40,856 nt of DNA. Origin: Nitrospinaceae bacterium. GTDB taxonomy: Bacteria > Nitrospinota > Nitrospinia > Nitrospinales > VA-1. A program made the translations under genes and the position numbers. Below, one piece after another: positions 7,864 to 16,525 of this stretch (within the stretch, counting starts at the first letter, position 1; the number at the start of each line of letters is the position of its first letter). The stretch spans positions 1 to 40,856 of the forward strand of contig JAJDAY010000007.1 in assembly GCA_029261655.1 (NCBI GenBank), in the 5' to 3' direction. The notes under the pieces are model-generated. The model was given only the letters and a program-made list of their open reading frames with translations, ran no database searches and was not told the DNA's origin.

Positions 7864-8714
7864 TTGTCGCTAAAAACTTTTTCCTTATAAACTTTAGCGC
7901 CGTGTTTGATCCGGCCCGATTGGATGGTTTCGTAAATCGGCCTTTCGATCTGATTGCCGTCAAATTCAAACTTCAAATCAACCACGGAATTATCAGATAT
8001 GCGTACTTTTTTTGATTGAATTTTCATCAAATAGTGCCAGGCATTCACCACATAATCTCCGGGAGGGATATTGTCTATTTTAAAGTTCCCGTCTATTTTG
8101 GTTTTAAAATAATAAGGGTTTTGCACCCGGTATCCCCAGGTCTGCATGAATTCATGCATGCCGCAGATCATTTGATATATTTTATATTTCTTCTTGAAAT
8201 GAACCTTCCCCTCGGAAACTGCTTCCGCCGGTATGGGGATGTTTATAATGATTTTTCCCTGTTCCTTTTGGTAAACCTGACTGTTATGCATGACGGCGTC
8301 AAGATTATCCACTTTGAAGGTTTCGTCCTGACGGACGGCGTTGACATCGGGAGTGAATTTACAGTTTTCCGATTCGATCATGATCGGCTCTTTCATGAAC
8401 GGTTTGCCGGCTTCAACGTGTTCGAGAGTGATCAAAACATCCATCATGCCTCCGTCAGGAGAAACTTTGAAATCATCCAGGAGGCGATTCTCTTTTGCTT
8501 CATCGGCATCCACTTCCGCGCACATGTCGATGTTGGGAAACAGTACAAGATGAAAAACCCGTGGTCCGGGCATCTCACCCGTTAAAACCGCCTTACCCTG
8601 AATGGTTCCGCCGTTTTGAACTTCTATTTCCTGATAGGTCCATCCTTGAGACGCGAAAAGGAACAGGATGGATAAAGCCAGCGACAATTTAAAAATTTTT
8701 CCTGGTATTTTCAT
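7860..8714 (-). CDS. Secreted cupredoxin-like protein with carboxypeptidase-regulatory-like domain
   Basis: The 284-residue protein has a signal peptide (about residues 1-26, ending near GWT). Its N-terminal region includes a G-x-I-x-G-K-A-V strand. The middle has a His in VMHNSQ and then CGMHEFM, a Cys-x2-His-x2-Met arrangement that could be a mononuclear copper site. After this comes a segment typical of carboxypeptidase-regulatory-like folds (G-N-F-K-I-D-N-I-P-P-G-D-Y-V-V-N-A-W-H). The upstream neighbour has the same order of elements, so the two are paralogues. Translation is coupled to the triheme cytochrome by a 4-base overlap. This suggests it passes electrons to that cytochrome or helps assemble it. 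Copper binding is inference. Confidence 0.7.
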   Translation of the reverse strand: MKIPGKIFKLSLALSILFLFASQGWTYQEIEVQNGGTIQGKAVLTGEMPGPRVFHLVLFPNIDMCAEVDADEAKENRLLDDFKVSPDGGMMDVLITLEHVEAGKPFMKEPIMIESENCKFTPDVNAVRQDETFKVDNLDAVMHNSQVYQKEQGKIIINIPIPAEAVSEGKVHFKKKYKIYQMICGMHEFMQTWGYRVQNPYYFKTKIDGNFKIDNIPPGDYVVNAWHYLMKIQSKKVRISDNSVVDLKFEFDGNQIERPIYETIQSGRIKHGAKVYKEKVFSDK

Positions 8715-8773
8715 TTTTCAGAAACTCCCCCTGACAAAAATATTCAAAAATTATAGTGAGATTTTGTTGGAAA

Positions 8774-9508
8774 TTATTTTTTCGATACTTGTGGCGCGAC
8801 ATCTGAAAAGTCAAAATTGATCACGGTTTCACCTTTCCCAACCGTTACCGTCTGGCTCTTACTTCCCAAAACTTCGTGCCAGGCATTGATGGTGTATTTT
8901 CCCGGTGGCAGGTCAGGAATTTTAAAGTTTCCGTTTTGTCCGGAAATATCGAAAAAGGAATTGTCCGTAACGACGATCCAGGCCGTCATCCACCCGTGCA
9001 GGTCACATTCCACTTTAATGATTTCAGGCTCCTCGAACTCCAGCTCAAAATCATCCTGATTGGGTAGAAACATAACATTGACCGGATCGTTGTCAAAGGA
9101 ATAGCTGTGCAGGTTGTGATTGATGGGATCGCTGGAATGAATATTGAGCTTCGAATCTTTCATCATGGCCATCACGTGCGGCACATAGCGACAATTTTTC
9201 TGGTCCAGCTTGTATTCTCCGGGTTTGCCGCCAAGCTTTTTTCCTTCAATCAAAACGACGGCATTCATCAAACCTTTTTCATTAACGAGTAGTTTTTCGT
9301 TCGGAACTTCAGCACCGCAGGCTTTTTTATATTTACCCGTATCGACGGATTTGGGAATTTTGACCTGGGCTGAATAGGTAATTTTACCCTTTATTGAACC
9401 GGAAAAGGCAATGCCGGGAACCAGCAGGAAGATGAGAGTAGAAATCAATGGTCTGAATATCATGGCGGAAATAGTTAGTTTTTTTGGTTTTAAGGGCTTA
9501 TTCGCCAT
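8774..9508 (-). CDS. Secreted cupredoxin-like protein, paralogue of the downstream gene
   Basis: This 244-residue protein is first in the leftward electron-transfer operon. A hydrophobic segment ending near AFSG (about residues 17-36) is a likely signal peptide; Met17 (9460) is an alternative start. Key features are NHNLHSYS, then CDLHGWM with the same Cys-x2-His-x2-Met spacing as its neighbour. A G-N-F-K-I-P-D-L-P-P-G-K-Y-T-I-N-A-W-H block follows. The first His with the Cys, His and Met would make a type-1-like copper site. No strong ribosome site is visible. It is separated from the next gene by 59 bp. The role is inferred as a periplasmic electron carrier or copper-handling protein. Confidence 0.7.
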   Translation of the reverse strand: MANKPLKPKKLTISAMIFRPLISTLIFLLVPGIAFSGSIKGKITYSAQVKIPKSVDTGKYKKACGAEVPNEKLLVNEKGLMNAVVLIEGKKLGGKPGEYKLDQKNCRYVPHVMAMMKDSKLNIHSSDPINHNLHSYSFDNDPVNVMFLPNQDDFELEFEEPEIIKVECDLHGWMTAWIVVTDNSFFDISGQNGNFKIPDLPPGKYTINAWHEVLGSKSQTVTVGKGETVINFDFSDVAPQVSKK

Positions 9509-9671
9509 TATAATAACAAATTCGTCTTGTCATGTAGAGGGCAAACTCCTAAAAATCTGCAAAAATGCCCGGAAAATGAAAACCTCTTCAAAGCAATGGT
9601 TTAGCCCCGCTCACCCCTCCAGATAAACATTAGTTCCAGGAAAAATAAACAGTTTTATTTTATCTTCCATA

Positions 9672-9700
9672 TTGGGCTTTCGTATTTTAAGATAAATAAT
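9672..9700 (+). promoter_or_regulatory. Possible sigma-70 promoter for the TlpA-like gene
   Basis: TTGGGC (9672-9677) and AATAAT (9695-9700) are 17 bases apart in an AT-rich divergent region, about 70 bases before the start codon. Confidence 0.3.
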
Positions 9701-9769
9701 ACAGAAGAAATTTAGCCCTAAATAAAGAGCCGTGAATCGTAATTTTATTCCTTTTTAAAGGTCAATGCC

Positions 9770-10255
9770 ATGCGTAAGACACTGTCTTTTGTAATCATTT
9801 CACTATTGTTCGCCAGTCCTGTATTTGGAGGGGCGCCTGTTTCCGGGGATAAAGCTCCCAATTTCACCCTGAGTTCCCTCGACGGTGAAAAATTTTCCCT
9901 GAATGCCTTAAAAGGCAAGGTGGTGCTATTGGGCATGTTTCATATTTGCGTTCCCTGCATGAATCAGGCGATGGAACTGAACAAGGTGAGGGATGAAATC
10001 GGGTCGGACAAGTTGGTGGTGTTGGGAATCAATACCAGCGGGGACTCCAGGGAAGCGGTGGAAAAATACTTGAAAGGATTTCCCGAGGCGGTTAAGTTCC
10101 CCTATTTACTGGACCCTGAGATGTCTTTACACAAAGCTTATATACAAAGAGACATGCCAACGGTTCTGATCATTGACCGCGAAGGCGTTCTTAAAGCTCG
10201 AACCCCATCCGTTGGGGCGGACCAATTGGTTCCTTATTTAAAAAAATTAATGTGA
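9770..10255 (+). CDS. Periplasmic TlpA/ResA-like thioredoxin-fold protein
   Basis: The 161-residue protein has a signal peptide (about residues 1-20) and a single thioredoxin fold of the AhpC-TSA/redoxin type. A CVPC active-site pair sits at residues 60-63, and the cis-proline loop reads DMPTVLIID (Pro near 125). CVPC matches the C-x-P-C pattern of TlpA and ResA. These proteins reduce disulfides in apocytochromes or copper-site proteins. It is transcribed divergently from an operon encoding a triheme cytochrome and two putative copper proteins. A role in maturing those products is attractive but inferred. AAAGG about 9 bases before the ATG serves as ribosome site. Confidence 0.8.
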   Translation: MRKTLSFVIISLLFASPVFGGAPVSGDKAPNFTLSSLDGEKFSLNALKGKVVLLGMFHICVPCMNQAMELNKVRDEIGSDKLVVLGINTSGDSREAVEKYLKGFPEAVKFPYLLDPEMSLHKAYIQRDMPTVLIIDREGVLKARTPSVGADQLVPYLKKLM

Positions 10256-10271
10256 CTACAGTCGAGTTTCC

Positions 10272-10296
10272 AAAAAAGCCCCCCTCAAAGGGGGGC
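10272..10296 (-). terminator. Intrinsic terminator oriented for leftward transcription
   Basis: GCCCCCC (10278-10284) and GGGGGGC (10290-10296) form a perfect 7-bp stem with a 5-base loop. Six A residues (10272-10277) adjoin it, which become a U tract only in leftward transcripts. On the plus strand the hairpin is followed by GGCAGTTTCTC, a poor tail, though it may still slow readthrough from the TlpA-like gene. Confidence 0.6.
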
Positions 10297-10392
10297 GGCA
10301 GTTTCTCCCCCGCCGAAAAAAAATCTCCCTAAAAATTAATGTTTATCAAATCATCGCCGAATATAGATACAGGGTCTATTTATTTTGCATGA

Positions 10393-11277
10393 ATGGGATA
10401 TTTATCTTCATTACGTTTTGATTTTCTGAAAACCGCTGATTTTATTATGAAGAAGTTTCGTGGAAGAAGTTTCGTAAAAAAAAACGGAATGTTTTTTCTG
10501 TTTTGTCCGATCAGGACGTTCAAAGCCGTGATCCTGGTTTTAGGGGTGGTTTTATTCGGGGTCGATCTTCACGCGGAGGAAATTGCCAGGGTGAGTGGGT
10601 CCGAGACTCAAGAAAGTTCCCCGATGGTCGTTAGTCCGGCTTACGAGTTGCAGTTGAACTCATTTAAAATTGAATCCAACGCAAAAAAGTTTTTTGCCGG
10701 TCTTGTTAAAAAAGGCTACCAACCTTTTATAGTGCCTGTCCAAAATGGCGAAGCCTGGTACAAGATCCGATTGGGTCCTTATCCCTTAAAAGAAACCGCA
10801 GGTCAAATAAAGACCGAACTAAAAAGTAAACATAATTTGTCTTCCTTTATTCTGCTTTCGGAGAAACCCCGGTCAGAGCCAGAGAAGGTTTCAAAAATAA
10901 CTCCTGCCATCCCGGTGGACCCGAAAAATACCGGAAATTCCATCGATGTGGTCATGTCGCAGTTTCTGGTGTGGCTGGAAGCCTGGCAGGGCAAGCAGTT
11001 GGATTCTTATTTTTCGTTTTATTCGCAAAGCTTTGAGAGCGGGGGAAAACCATTCAAGGACTGGTTGAAGGAACAGAGCAACACCCTGGATGAAATTCAA
11101 CAGATTAAAGTCGAGATCAACGACCTTGAAATGCTGGAGAAAGGCGATACGGTTGAAATGTCTTTTATGGAAAACTTCCAATCGAAATCATTTTCTGATA
11201 TTCGACGAAAAATACTTGTATGGAAAAAAGAAAAAGGCGTTTGGAAAATAATCGTCGAATCCTCCGAACCCGCCTGA
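10393..11277 (+). CDS. SPOR-domain protein with a Cds6/NTF2-like C-terminal domain
   Basis: The 294-residue protein has an N-terminal hydrophobic segment (about residues 43-60) that acts as an anchor or signal. Residues 83-155 look like a SPOR domain, which binds denuded peptidoglycan glycans (Y-E-L-Q-L-N-S-F, then W-Y-K-I-R-L-G-P-Y). Residues 185-292 match the NTF2-like domain found at the end of some L,D-transpeptidases and Cds6 (FLVWLEAWQGKQLDSYFSFY, then GVWKI). No catalytic Cys of an L,D-transpeptidase is present, so it is probably a binding protein. Possible starts include 10393, 10447 and 10489; none has a clear ribosome site. It precedes an outer-membrane barrel and an FtsX-type transporter and may link them to the cell wall. 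Confidence 0.7.
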   Translation: MGYLSSLRFDFLKTADFIMKKFRGRSFVKKNGMFFLFCPIRTFKAVILVLGVVLFGVDLHAEEIARVSGSETQESSPMVVSPAYELQLNSFKIESNAKKFFAGLVKKGYQPFIVPVQNGEAWYKIRLGPYPLKETAGQIKTELKSKHNLSSFILLSEKPRSEPEKVSKITPAIPVDPKNTGNSIDVVMSQFLVWLEAWQGKQLDSYFSFYSQSFESGGKPFKDWLKEQSNTLDEIQQIKVEINDLEMLEKGDTVEMSFMENFQSKSFSDIRRKILVWKKEKGVWKIIVESSEPA

Positions 11278-11362
11278 CCCTTCCACGAGGTGCGCAAAAA
11301 AAGCGTAATAAAAGAAAAGGATTTAGACAGGATTAACAGGATGGGCATGATAAAATCATGGG

Positions 11363-12490
11363 ATGGTCTTTCGCTTTTTTATCGCATCACTCCTCATTAG
11401 TTTCCCCCCGGTAAACTCCTGGGCATTTGATTGGGACTTTGAAGGCCGGGTCAAGACCGGTAGTTCCTATGTTTTCGAATCTCCTCCGAAGCACAAAAAC
11501 TTTGACAGCGAAGCAGAACTCAGGTTGGGGGTGTTGGGCAATGCCTTGACGCGGGATGAATGGGCGCTGGACTATGAATTGTCCGCCGACGCCAAGCTTG
11601 CGGATGGTCCCAGTGTGCAGGCGGGGTTGCGCGATGAGACGGATGTGGATTTTTTTCGTGCCTGGTTACGGTTGGGAAATGATCGTCTGAAGGTTCGCGG
11701 AGGCCGACAGAAAATTCTGTTTGGATCGGGGTTCATTTTTCGGCCTCTCGGGTTTTTTGATACGCGGGAGGTCACCGGAGTGGTCCCGGAAACACGGGGA
11801 GTCGATGGCGTACGCGCCACTTATTTTTTCGACGACACAAGCTCCATGCAGGGTTGGGTGGTTCCAGGCAAGCTGGGCGATCGTTTGATTGCCGGTTTGC
11901 GATGGGAGGGATTGATCGCGGGGTTGGAAACCGGCGTTGTGGCTCAATATCATCCCAAAACGGATTTGAAAGACCTGCCGCAGTTTTCCCAGGAACTGAC
12001 CCAGTTGGGTTACCATATCAAAGGGGAACACAACATCGCCTATTGGAACGAAGGGCGGCTGGATATCGAGCAAAATGAGTCCGGCAGTCCATTGCGTTTC
12101 GACACGGTTGTGGGGGCGGACTATACGTTTGATATTGGCGAAGGTCTGCATTTTCTGATGGAATATTTTTTATCCACGCGCCAGGATGGGTTCACCCGGA
12201 CCTTCCCAAAAGAGGAGCCCACGATTCAGCAGATCGGTTTCCTGTTTGACATGCCTTATGGTATCGACATCGTCTGGCAGGTTTTCGGACTCTATGATAT
12301 CGATGATGAAAGTTTTCAAATCATTCCGCAAATAGAATATTCTGTGACCGATGAAGTATTTTTATATCTCCAGGGGCGATGGGGCGGGAGCGCCCGGACC
12401 GGGGAAAAGAACGGCAGGCTATTCAGCAAAACTCCGGTTTTTAACGGGACCGAATCTCTCATAGGGTTGACTCTTGTCGGCTACTTTTAA
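11363..12490 (+). CDS. Outer-membrane beta-barrel protein
   Basis: The 375-residue protein has a signal peptide ending near SWA-FD (residues 1-21). Alternating amphipathic strands run to the C-terminus, which ends in Gly-Tyr-Phe; a terminal aromatic residue is the usual barrel-assembly signal. Many Gly/Asp turns between aromatic-rich strands support a barrel. I do not recognise a specific porin class. It is followed after 18 bp by an ABC transporter operon on the same strand. That suggests it may be the outer-membrane component of an envelope-spanning export system, although an unrelated porin is possible. Confidence 0.7.
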   Translation: MVFRFFIASLLISFPPVNSWAFDWDFEGRVKTGSSYVFESPPKHKNFDSEAELRLGVLGNALTRDEWALDYELSADAKLADGPSVQAGLRDETDVDFFRAWLRLGNDRLKVRGGRQKILFGSGFIFRPLGFFDTREVTGVVPETRGVDGVRATYFFDDTSSMQGWVVPGKLGDRLIAGLRWEGLIAGLETGVVAQYHPKTDLKDLPQFSQELTQLGYHIKGEHNIAYWNEGRLDIEQNESGSPLRFDTVVGADYTFDIGEGLHFLMEYFLSTRQDGFTRTFPKEEPTIQQIGFLFDMPYGIDIVWQVFGLYDIDDESFQIIPQIEYSVTDEVFLYLQGRWGGSARTGEKNGRLFSKTPVFNGTESLIGLTLVGYF

Positions 12491-12508
12491 AAATGAATTT
12501 TGTGGGTT

Positions 12509-13216
12509 ATGAATAATATCGTCTCGATAGACAAGGTAGCAAAAGTATTCCGAGTGGGGGATGAAGATTTTACGGCCCTGCATGAAATCAGCCTGGACAT
12601 TGAACCGGGAGCTTTCATGTCGTTTGTCGGCCCTTCCGGCTCGGGCAAGACCACTCTCCTGAATTTGATCGGCGGCCTGGATCAACCGACCTCGGGAAGC
12701 GTCTTTTTTAAGAATGTTAAGTTGGGCGAATTGAATCGGACGGCGTTGGCGGAATACCGTCGCAAGAACCTTGGTTTTATTTTTCAAACCTACAATCTTT
12801 TGCCCGTCTATTCGGTTTATGAAAATATTTTGTTTCCCCTGTTATTGGATGGGAACAAAGAGTCGGCGGTTCGGCGATCCGTCCTGGATATGGTGGACAG
12901 TGTTGGATTGTCTGATCAGATCAAAAAGAGACCCTCGCAACTTTCCGGAGGTCAATGTCAGCGTGTTGCCATCGCAAGGGCGTTGGTGAAAAAACCTGAA
13001 TTGATTCTTGCCGACGAACCCACAGCCAATCTTGATGCTGAAAATTCTTTTCAGATTCTCGAACTGATGCGTGAATTAAACAAGCAATTCAAAGCGGCAT
13101 TTATTTTCTCAACGCATGATGAAAAAGTGACCAAATATGTTAACCGGGAAGTGGGTCTGGAAGATGGACGGGTGTGCTGGGACAAGAGGCGTAATGGTTC
13201 CGGGAGTTTTGAATGA
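12509..13216 (+). CDS. LolD/MacB-type ABC transporter ATP-binding protein
   Basis: The product (235 residues from the ATG at 12509) has all ABC ATPase motifs in order: Walker A GPSGSGKTT, a Q-loop in FIFQTYNLLPVYSVYEN, the signature LSGGQCQRVAIARAL, Walker B LILADEPTANLD and the H-loop STHDEKV. The sequence around the Q-loop and the overall length fit the MacB/LolD subgroup that drives FtsX-type permeases from the cytoplasmic face. An in-frame TTG at 12500 is a weaker start. The stop overlaps the next start (ATGA at 13213-13216), so the ATPase and permease are translationally coupled. Confidence 0.92.
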   Translation: MNNIVSIDKVAKVFRVGDEDFTALHEISLDIEPGAFMSFVGPSGSGKTTLLNLIGGLDQPTSGSVFFKNVKLGELNRTALAEYRRKNLGFIFQTYNLLPVYSVYENILFPLLLDGNKESAVRRSVLDMVDSVGLSDQIKKRPSQLSGGQCQRVAIARALVKKPELILADEPTANLDAENSFQILELMRELNKQFKAAFIFSTHDEKVTKYVNREVGLEDGRVCWDKRRNGSGSFE

Positions 13217-14382
13217 TATTTAATATTGCCTGGAAAAATTTTTCCCGCCAGGGAATCCGTGCCGTTTTGAATGTCATGGTGACCGCTTTGGCCATGATTG
13301 CGGTGGTTTTCAATATTTCCCTTTATAACGGGTTCCAGGCGCAAACCACCCGCAATATGATTCGAACCGATGTGGCGGGCGGGCATTACCGGGTTCCGGG
13401 TTTTGACATTCTGTCGCCCACCGAATGGGAGGATGTTACGCGAAAGATTCCAGAGTCTCTTGATGATCTGCCGAATGCAGAGAGAGCCTCCGCTTTGGTT
13501 CAGCAAGGTCAGTTATTTCCGAACCGGCGTCTTTATCCGGTGCAATTACGGGGGATTGATGTCCATCAGACTCTGTTGGACTTGCCGCTGGATGGACTGA
13601 AATCTTACGGCGAAAGGGTGGAGGATATCATTCCCGCCGTTCTTGGAGTTAAAATGGCCCAAAAGGCCCACCTCAAACAAGGCGATACCACCGTCCTGAA
13701 ATGGCGGGACCGGCATGGCGTGGTCGATGCCCGCGATTTATTGGTCGTGGATGTGGTGACCATGGTGAACTCCAGAGTCGATGAGGGTGTCTTGTGGTTG
13801 CGTCTGGATCATTTACAGGATATGACGCAAAGGCAAAATGAAATCAGCTGGGTGGCTGTGAAGGAATTTCAGGGGCCGGTGCAGGGAATGGAATTTCAAG
13901 AGGTCGATGAACTGATTGCCGATATTTTGAACCTGATCGAAAATGACAGGAAATACGCGCAAGTATTCTGGGTGATTTTAATTTTTCTGGCGGGCATCGG
14001 AGTTTTCAACACCCAGATTTTAAACGTATTCAAACGGCAAAAAGAAATTGGCACCCTCATGGCGTTGGGGATGACATCCGCTCAGGTCGTCGGTTTGTTT
14101 ACCCTGGAGGGGAGCATGGCGGCTTTGTTGTCCGTTTTTGTTGCCTTGCTTCTGGGCACGGCATTGTTTGCCTGGTTTCAAAGCGTGGGTCTGGACATCT
14201 CCCATTTGGCCGAATCGACTATCCCGGTGCATGAAAACATCCTGCTGGACATTCATTCAGGAGAGGTGGTTTCCACCATCGTTATTATCGTCAGCGTCAT
14301 GGTTCTGGTTTCCTGGTTGCCGGTCAGAAAAATAACGCGTCTGGACCCTACCCTGGCTTTAAGAGGGAGAGCCATTACATGA
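13213..14382 (+). CDS. FtsX/LolC-type ABC permease (first of a pair)
   Basis: The 389-residue protein has the layout of the LolC/MacB permease class. One membrane helix lies near the N-terminus (after SRQGIRAVLN), a large periplasmic domain spans about residues 40-240, and three C-terminal helices start near VFWVILIFLAGIGVF. The K-R-Q-K-E-I-G-T-L-M-A-L-G-M block between helices is the cytoplasmic coupling motif typical of FtsX domains. It overlaps both neighbours by four bases. With the second permease it probably forms a heterodimer around the ATPase. Confidence 0.88.
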   Translation: MIFNIAWKNFSRQGIRAVLNVMVTALAMIAVVFNISLYNGFQAQTTRNMIRTDVAGGHYRVPGFDILSPTEWEDVTRKIPESLDDLPNAERASALVQQGQLFPNRRLYPVQLRGIDVHQTLLDLPLDGLKSYGERVEDIIPAVLGVKMAQKAHLKQGDTTVLKWRDRHGVVDARDLLVVDVVTMVNSRVDEGVLWLRLDHLQDMTQRQNEISWVAVKEFQGPVQGMEFQEVDELIADILNLIENDRKYAQVFWVILIFLAGIGVFNTQILNVFKRQKEIGTLMALGMTSAQVVGLFTLEGSMAALLSVFVALLLGTALFAWFQSVGLDISHLAESTIPVHENILLDIHSGEVVSTIVIIVSVMVLVSWLPVRKITRLDPTLALRGRAIT

Positions 14383-15680
14383 TTCGCTGGGTTCTACAGG
14401 GAATTCTGCGCGACAAAAACCGGTCTTTATTTCCCTTTCTGGTGGTGACCGCGGGGGTGGCTCTCGTCGTTTTTACATTTGGTTTCATGGAGGGGATCTT
14501 CATGGGGATGATCGACTCCACCGCCAATCTGGATACCGGCCACTTGAGACTCGTCAACAAACCCTTTTACGATGAGGAACACTTGAACCCCATGGACCGG
14601 GCGTTGACCGGTCAGAATGAAACCCGCAACTGGCTGATAGCAAACAGTGATCCGAAAATAAAATGGGCTCCTCGTATTCGTTGGGGGGCCATTGCGGATG
14701 TTCCTGATGAAAATGGAGAAACCAGAAGCCAGACGCCCATCATTGGGATGGCCCTGGATCTTCTTTCACCGGATTCACGAGAGCTGGAAAGATTGGATTT
14801 GAAAAACTCCCTTCTTGACGGAAGACTTCCTGAAGCCGCAAAAGAAATTCTGCTGGGTTACGAACTGGCCCGGACTCTTGATGTGGAGCTTGAACAGACC
14901 ATCACCCTGTTAGGGCAAACCTTTGACGGGGGTCTGGCCACGGACAACTATACGGTGGTGGGGTTTGTCCGGTTTGGCGTGTTTGCCATGGACAAGAAAA
15001 TGGCTCTGATTGATTTAGCGGATGCTCAGGATTCCTTTTACATGGAGGACACCGTCACCGATTGGCTGGGTTTTTTACCTTCCCATGTTGCTTACAAAGA
15101 TTATAAAAACTTTAAAGTTGCGCTTCAATCCCGACTGAGTGACCTCATACTTCATCCTCCTAAGGATTGGGCAAAGGATGATATTCCCATAGTGATGTCC
15201 GTTTTGGACCAAAGAAATCTGGATAATTTAGTGAATGTGTTTGAAATGATAAAGAAAATTTTTGTTGGAATCATTGTTCTTTTGATGGTGCTGGTGTTGT
15301 GGAACGCTGGCCTTCTCAATGGAATTCATCGCTATGGTGAACTGGGATTGTTGCTGGCGATGGGGCAGACCCACGCAAAACTGGTCTGGCTCTTGGGTAT
15401 CGAAGCTTTTGCCATCGGAGTCCTGGGGGCGTTGGCAGGCAGTCTCATAGGCGGAGGGGTGGTTTATTATCTTCAGGAAGTCGGGATCAATATGGGAGAC
15501 GCATTTGCCCAAACAGGCATGATGATGAACGACGTCATGCGGGGCAGGGTGACGGCGGAGAGTTTTTTGCTGGGCGCGGGTCCGGGGATCATCGCCAGCG
15601 TTCTCGGCAGTTTGTTTGCAAGTGTGGCGTTGTTTCAAAGATCCGAGGCTAATTTATTCAGGGAACTGGAAGCGGGATGA
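14379..15680 (+). CDS. FtsX/LolE-type ABC permease (second of a pair)
   Basis: The 433-residue protein shares the arrangement of the preceding permease: an N-terminal helix (LFPFLVVTAGVALVVFTFGF), a periplasmic domain of about 230 residues, and three C-terminal helices. The coupling segment reads R-Y-G-E-L-G-L-L-L-A-M-G-Q-T. It starts within the stop of the first permease and its own stop overlaps the LolA-like start. The two permeases are clearly related but divergent, as LolC and LolE are. Whether the cargo is lipoprotein, lipid or something else cannot be read from the sequence. Confidence 0.88.
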   Translation: MIRWVLQGILRDKNRSLFPFLVVTAGVALVVFTFGFMEGIFMGMIDSTANLDTGHLRLVNKPFYDEEHLNPMDRALTGQNETRNWLIANSDPKIKWAPRIRWGAIADVPDENGETRSQTPIIGMALDLLSPDSRELERLDLKNSLLDGRLPEAAKEILLGYELARTLDVELEQTITLLGQTFDGGLATDNYTVVGFVRFGVFAMDKKMALIDLADAQDSFYMEDTVTDWLGFLPSHVAYKDYKNFKVALQSRLSDLILHPPKDWAKDDIPIVMSVLDQRNLDNLVNVFEMIKKIFVGIIVLLMVLVLWNAGLLNGIHRYGELGLLLAMGQTHAKLVWLLGIEAFAIGVLGALAGSLIGGGVVYYLQEVGINMGDAFAQTGMMMNDVMRGRVTAESFLLGAGPGIIASVLGSLFASVALFQRSEANLFRELEAG

Positions 15681-16453
15681 TCATGGAATATAAAAAACTT
15701 ATTTTAAGAACAGGGTTTCTTTTTTTATCGCTGTTGTTCCTGTTGCTCAACGGGCAGAATGTCTTTGCGAAAGAATTGGACCCACAAAAAATTTTAGAGG
15801 CGGTGGACGATAATTTGTGGTCCAACACCAAGCACATTGAGGGCCGTTTAATGATCGATAATGGTCGCAAAGAGCGGGTCCTGACCTGGGAAAACTGGAT
15901 GGAAGGTACAGACAGGGCCTACACGCTTTATAAATCGCCGGCCCGTGAAAAGGGCACCAAAATGCTTAAGATCCAGAGCAAGCTCTGGATGTACACTCCC
16001 CGCACGGATCGAAAACTCCTCATCGCCGGACATTTACTGCGCCAGTCCATGATGGGAAGTGACCTGTCTTATGAGGACATGACGGAAGACAAAAAACTGA
16101 GCGCGGCCTATAAAGCCACTTTTGTCGCTAAAGAAGAACTACAGAAAACCGAATGTTGTGTCCTGCTTCTCACGGCGCACGATAAAACGACAACCTATCA
16201 AACCCGCAAGGTGTGGGTGGATGTTGAAAAAATGATTGTCTTTAAGCAGGAGCTTTACGCCAAAGGGGGCAAACTGCTTAAAGAGATTGAATATTTTGAT
16301 TATCGGTTGCTTGGGAAACGCTTATTCCCCCGTAAAATGATTTTTCGCGACCTGCTCAAAGAAAATACCAAAACCACCTACATTTTCGATGCGATTGAGT
16401 TCGACGTAGACATCCCTGATAAATATTTTTCCCAAAGTATTTTGAAGCGTTGA
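15677..16453 (+). CDS. LolA-like outer-membrane lipoprotein-sorting protein
   Basis: The 258-residue protein has a signal peptide ending near VFA-KE (about residues 1-31). The mature protein fits the LolA-like fold (PF17131-type). It has repeated beta-strands around HIEGRLMIDNG, a L-W-M-Y-T-P-R-T-D-R motif, a G-S-D-L-S-Y-E-D-M segment, and a C-terminal P-D-K-Y-F-S. Such proteins carry lipoproteins or lipids across the periplasm in a hydrophobic half-barrel. The 4-base overlap with the second permease argues that it is the dedicated periplasmic acceptor for this transporter rather than the general LolA. Confidence 0.82.
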   Translation: MIMEYKKLILRTGFLFLSLLFLLLNGQNVFAKELDPQKILEAVDDNLWSNTKHIEGRLMIDNGRKERVLTWENWMEGTDRAYTLYKSPAREKGTKMLKIQSKLWMYTPRTDRKLLIAGHLLRQSMMGSDLSYEDMTEDKKLSAAYKATFVAKEELQKTECCVLLLTAHDKTTTYQTRKVWVDVEKMIVFKQELYAKGGKLLKEIEYFDYRLLGKRLFPRKMIFRDLLKENTKTTYIFDAIEFDVDIPDKYFSQSILKR

Positions 16454-16525
16454 CAGGAATTGACTCACTTCGGTCACCCTTTTTATCCCAGTAAAACCTT
16501 TTAAAAAATTCATTATAGAAGAGTC

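Noticed and set aside
8016..8585. A 189-codon plus-strand frame opposite the cupredoxin-like gene
   Set aside because: It lies entirely antisense to a gene with a signal peptide and domain motifs, and its translation shows no family features.
10393..11277. L,D-transpeptidase activity for the SPOR protein
   Set aside because: Only the accessory NTF2-like domain is present; the catalytic YkuD domain with its Cys is absent.
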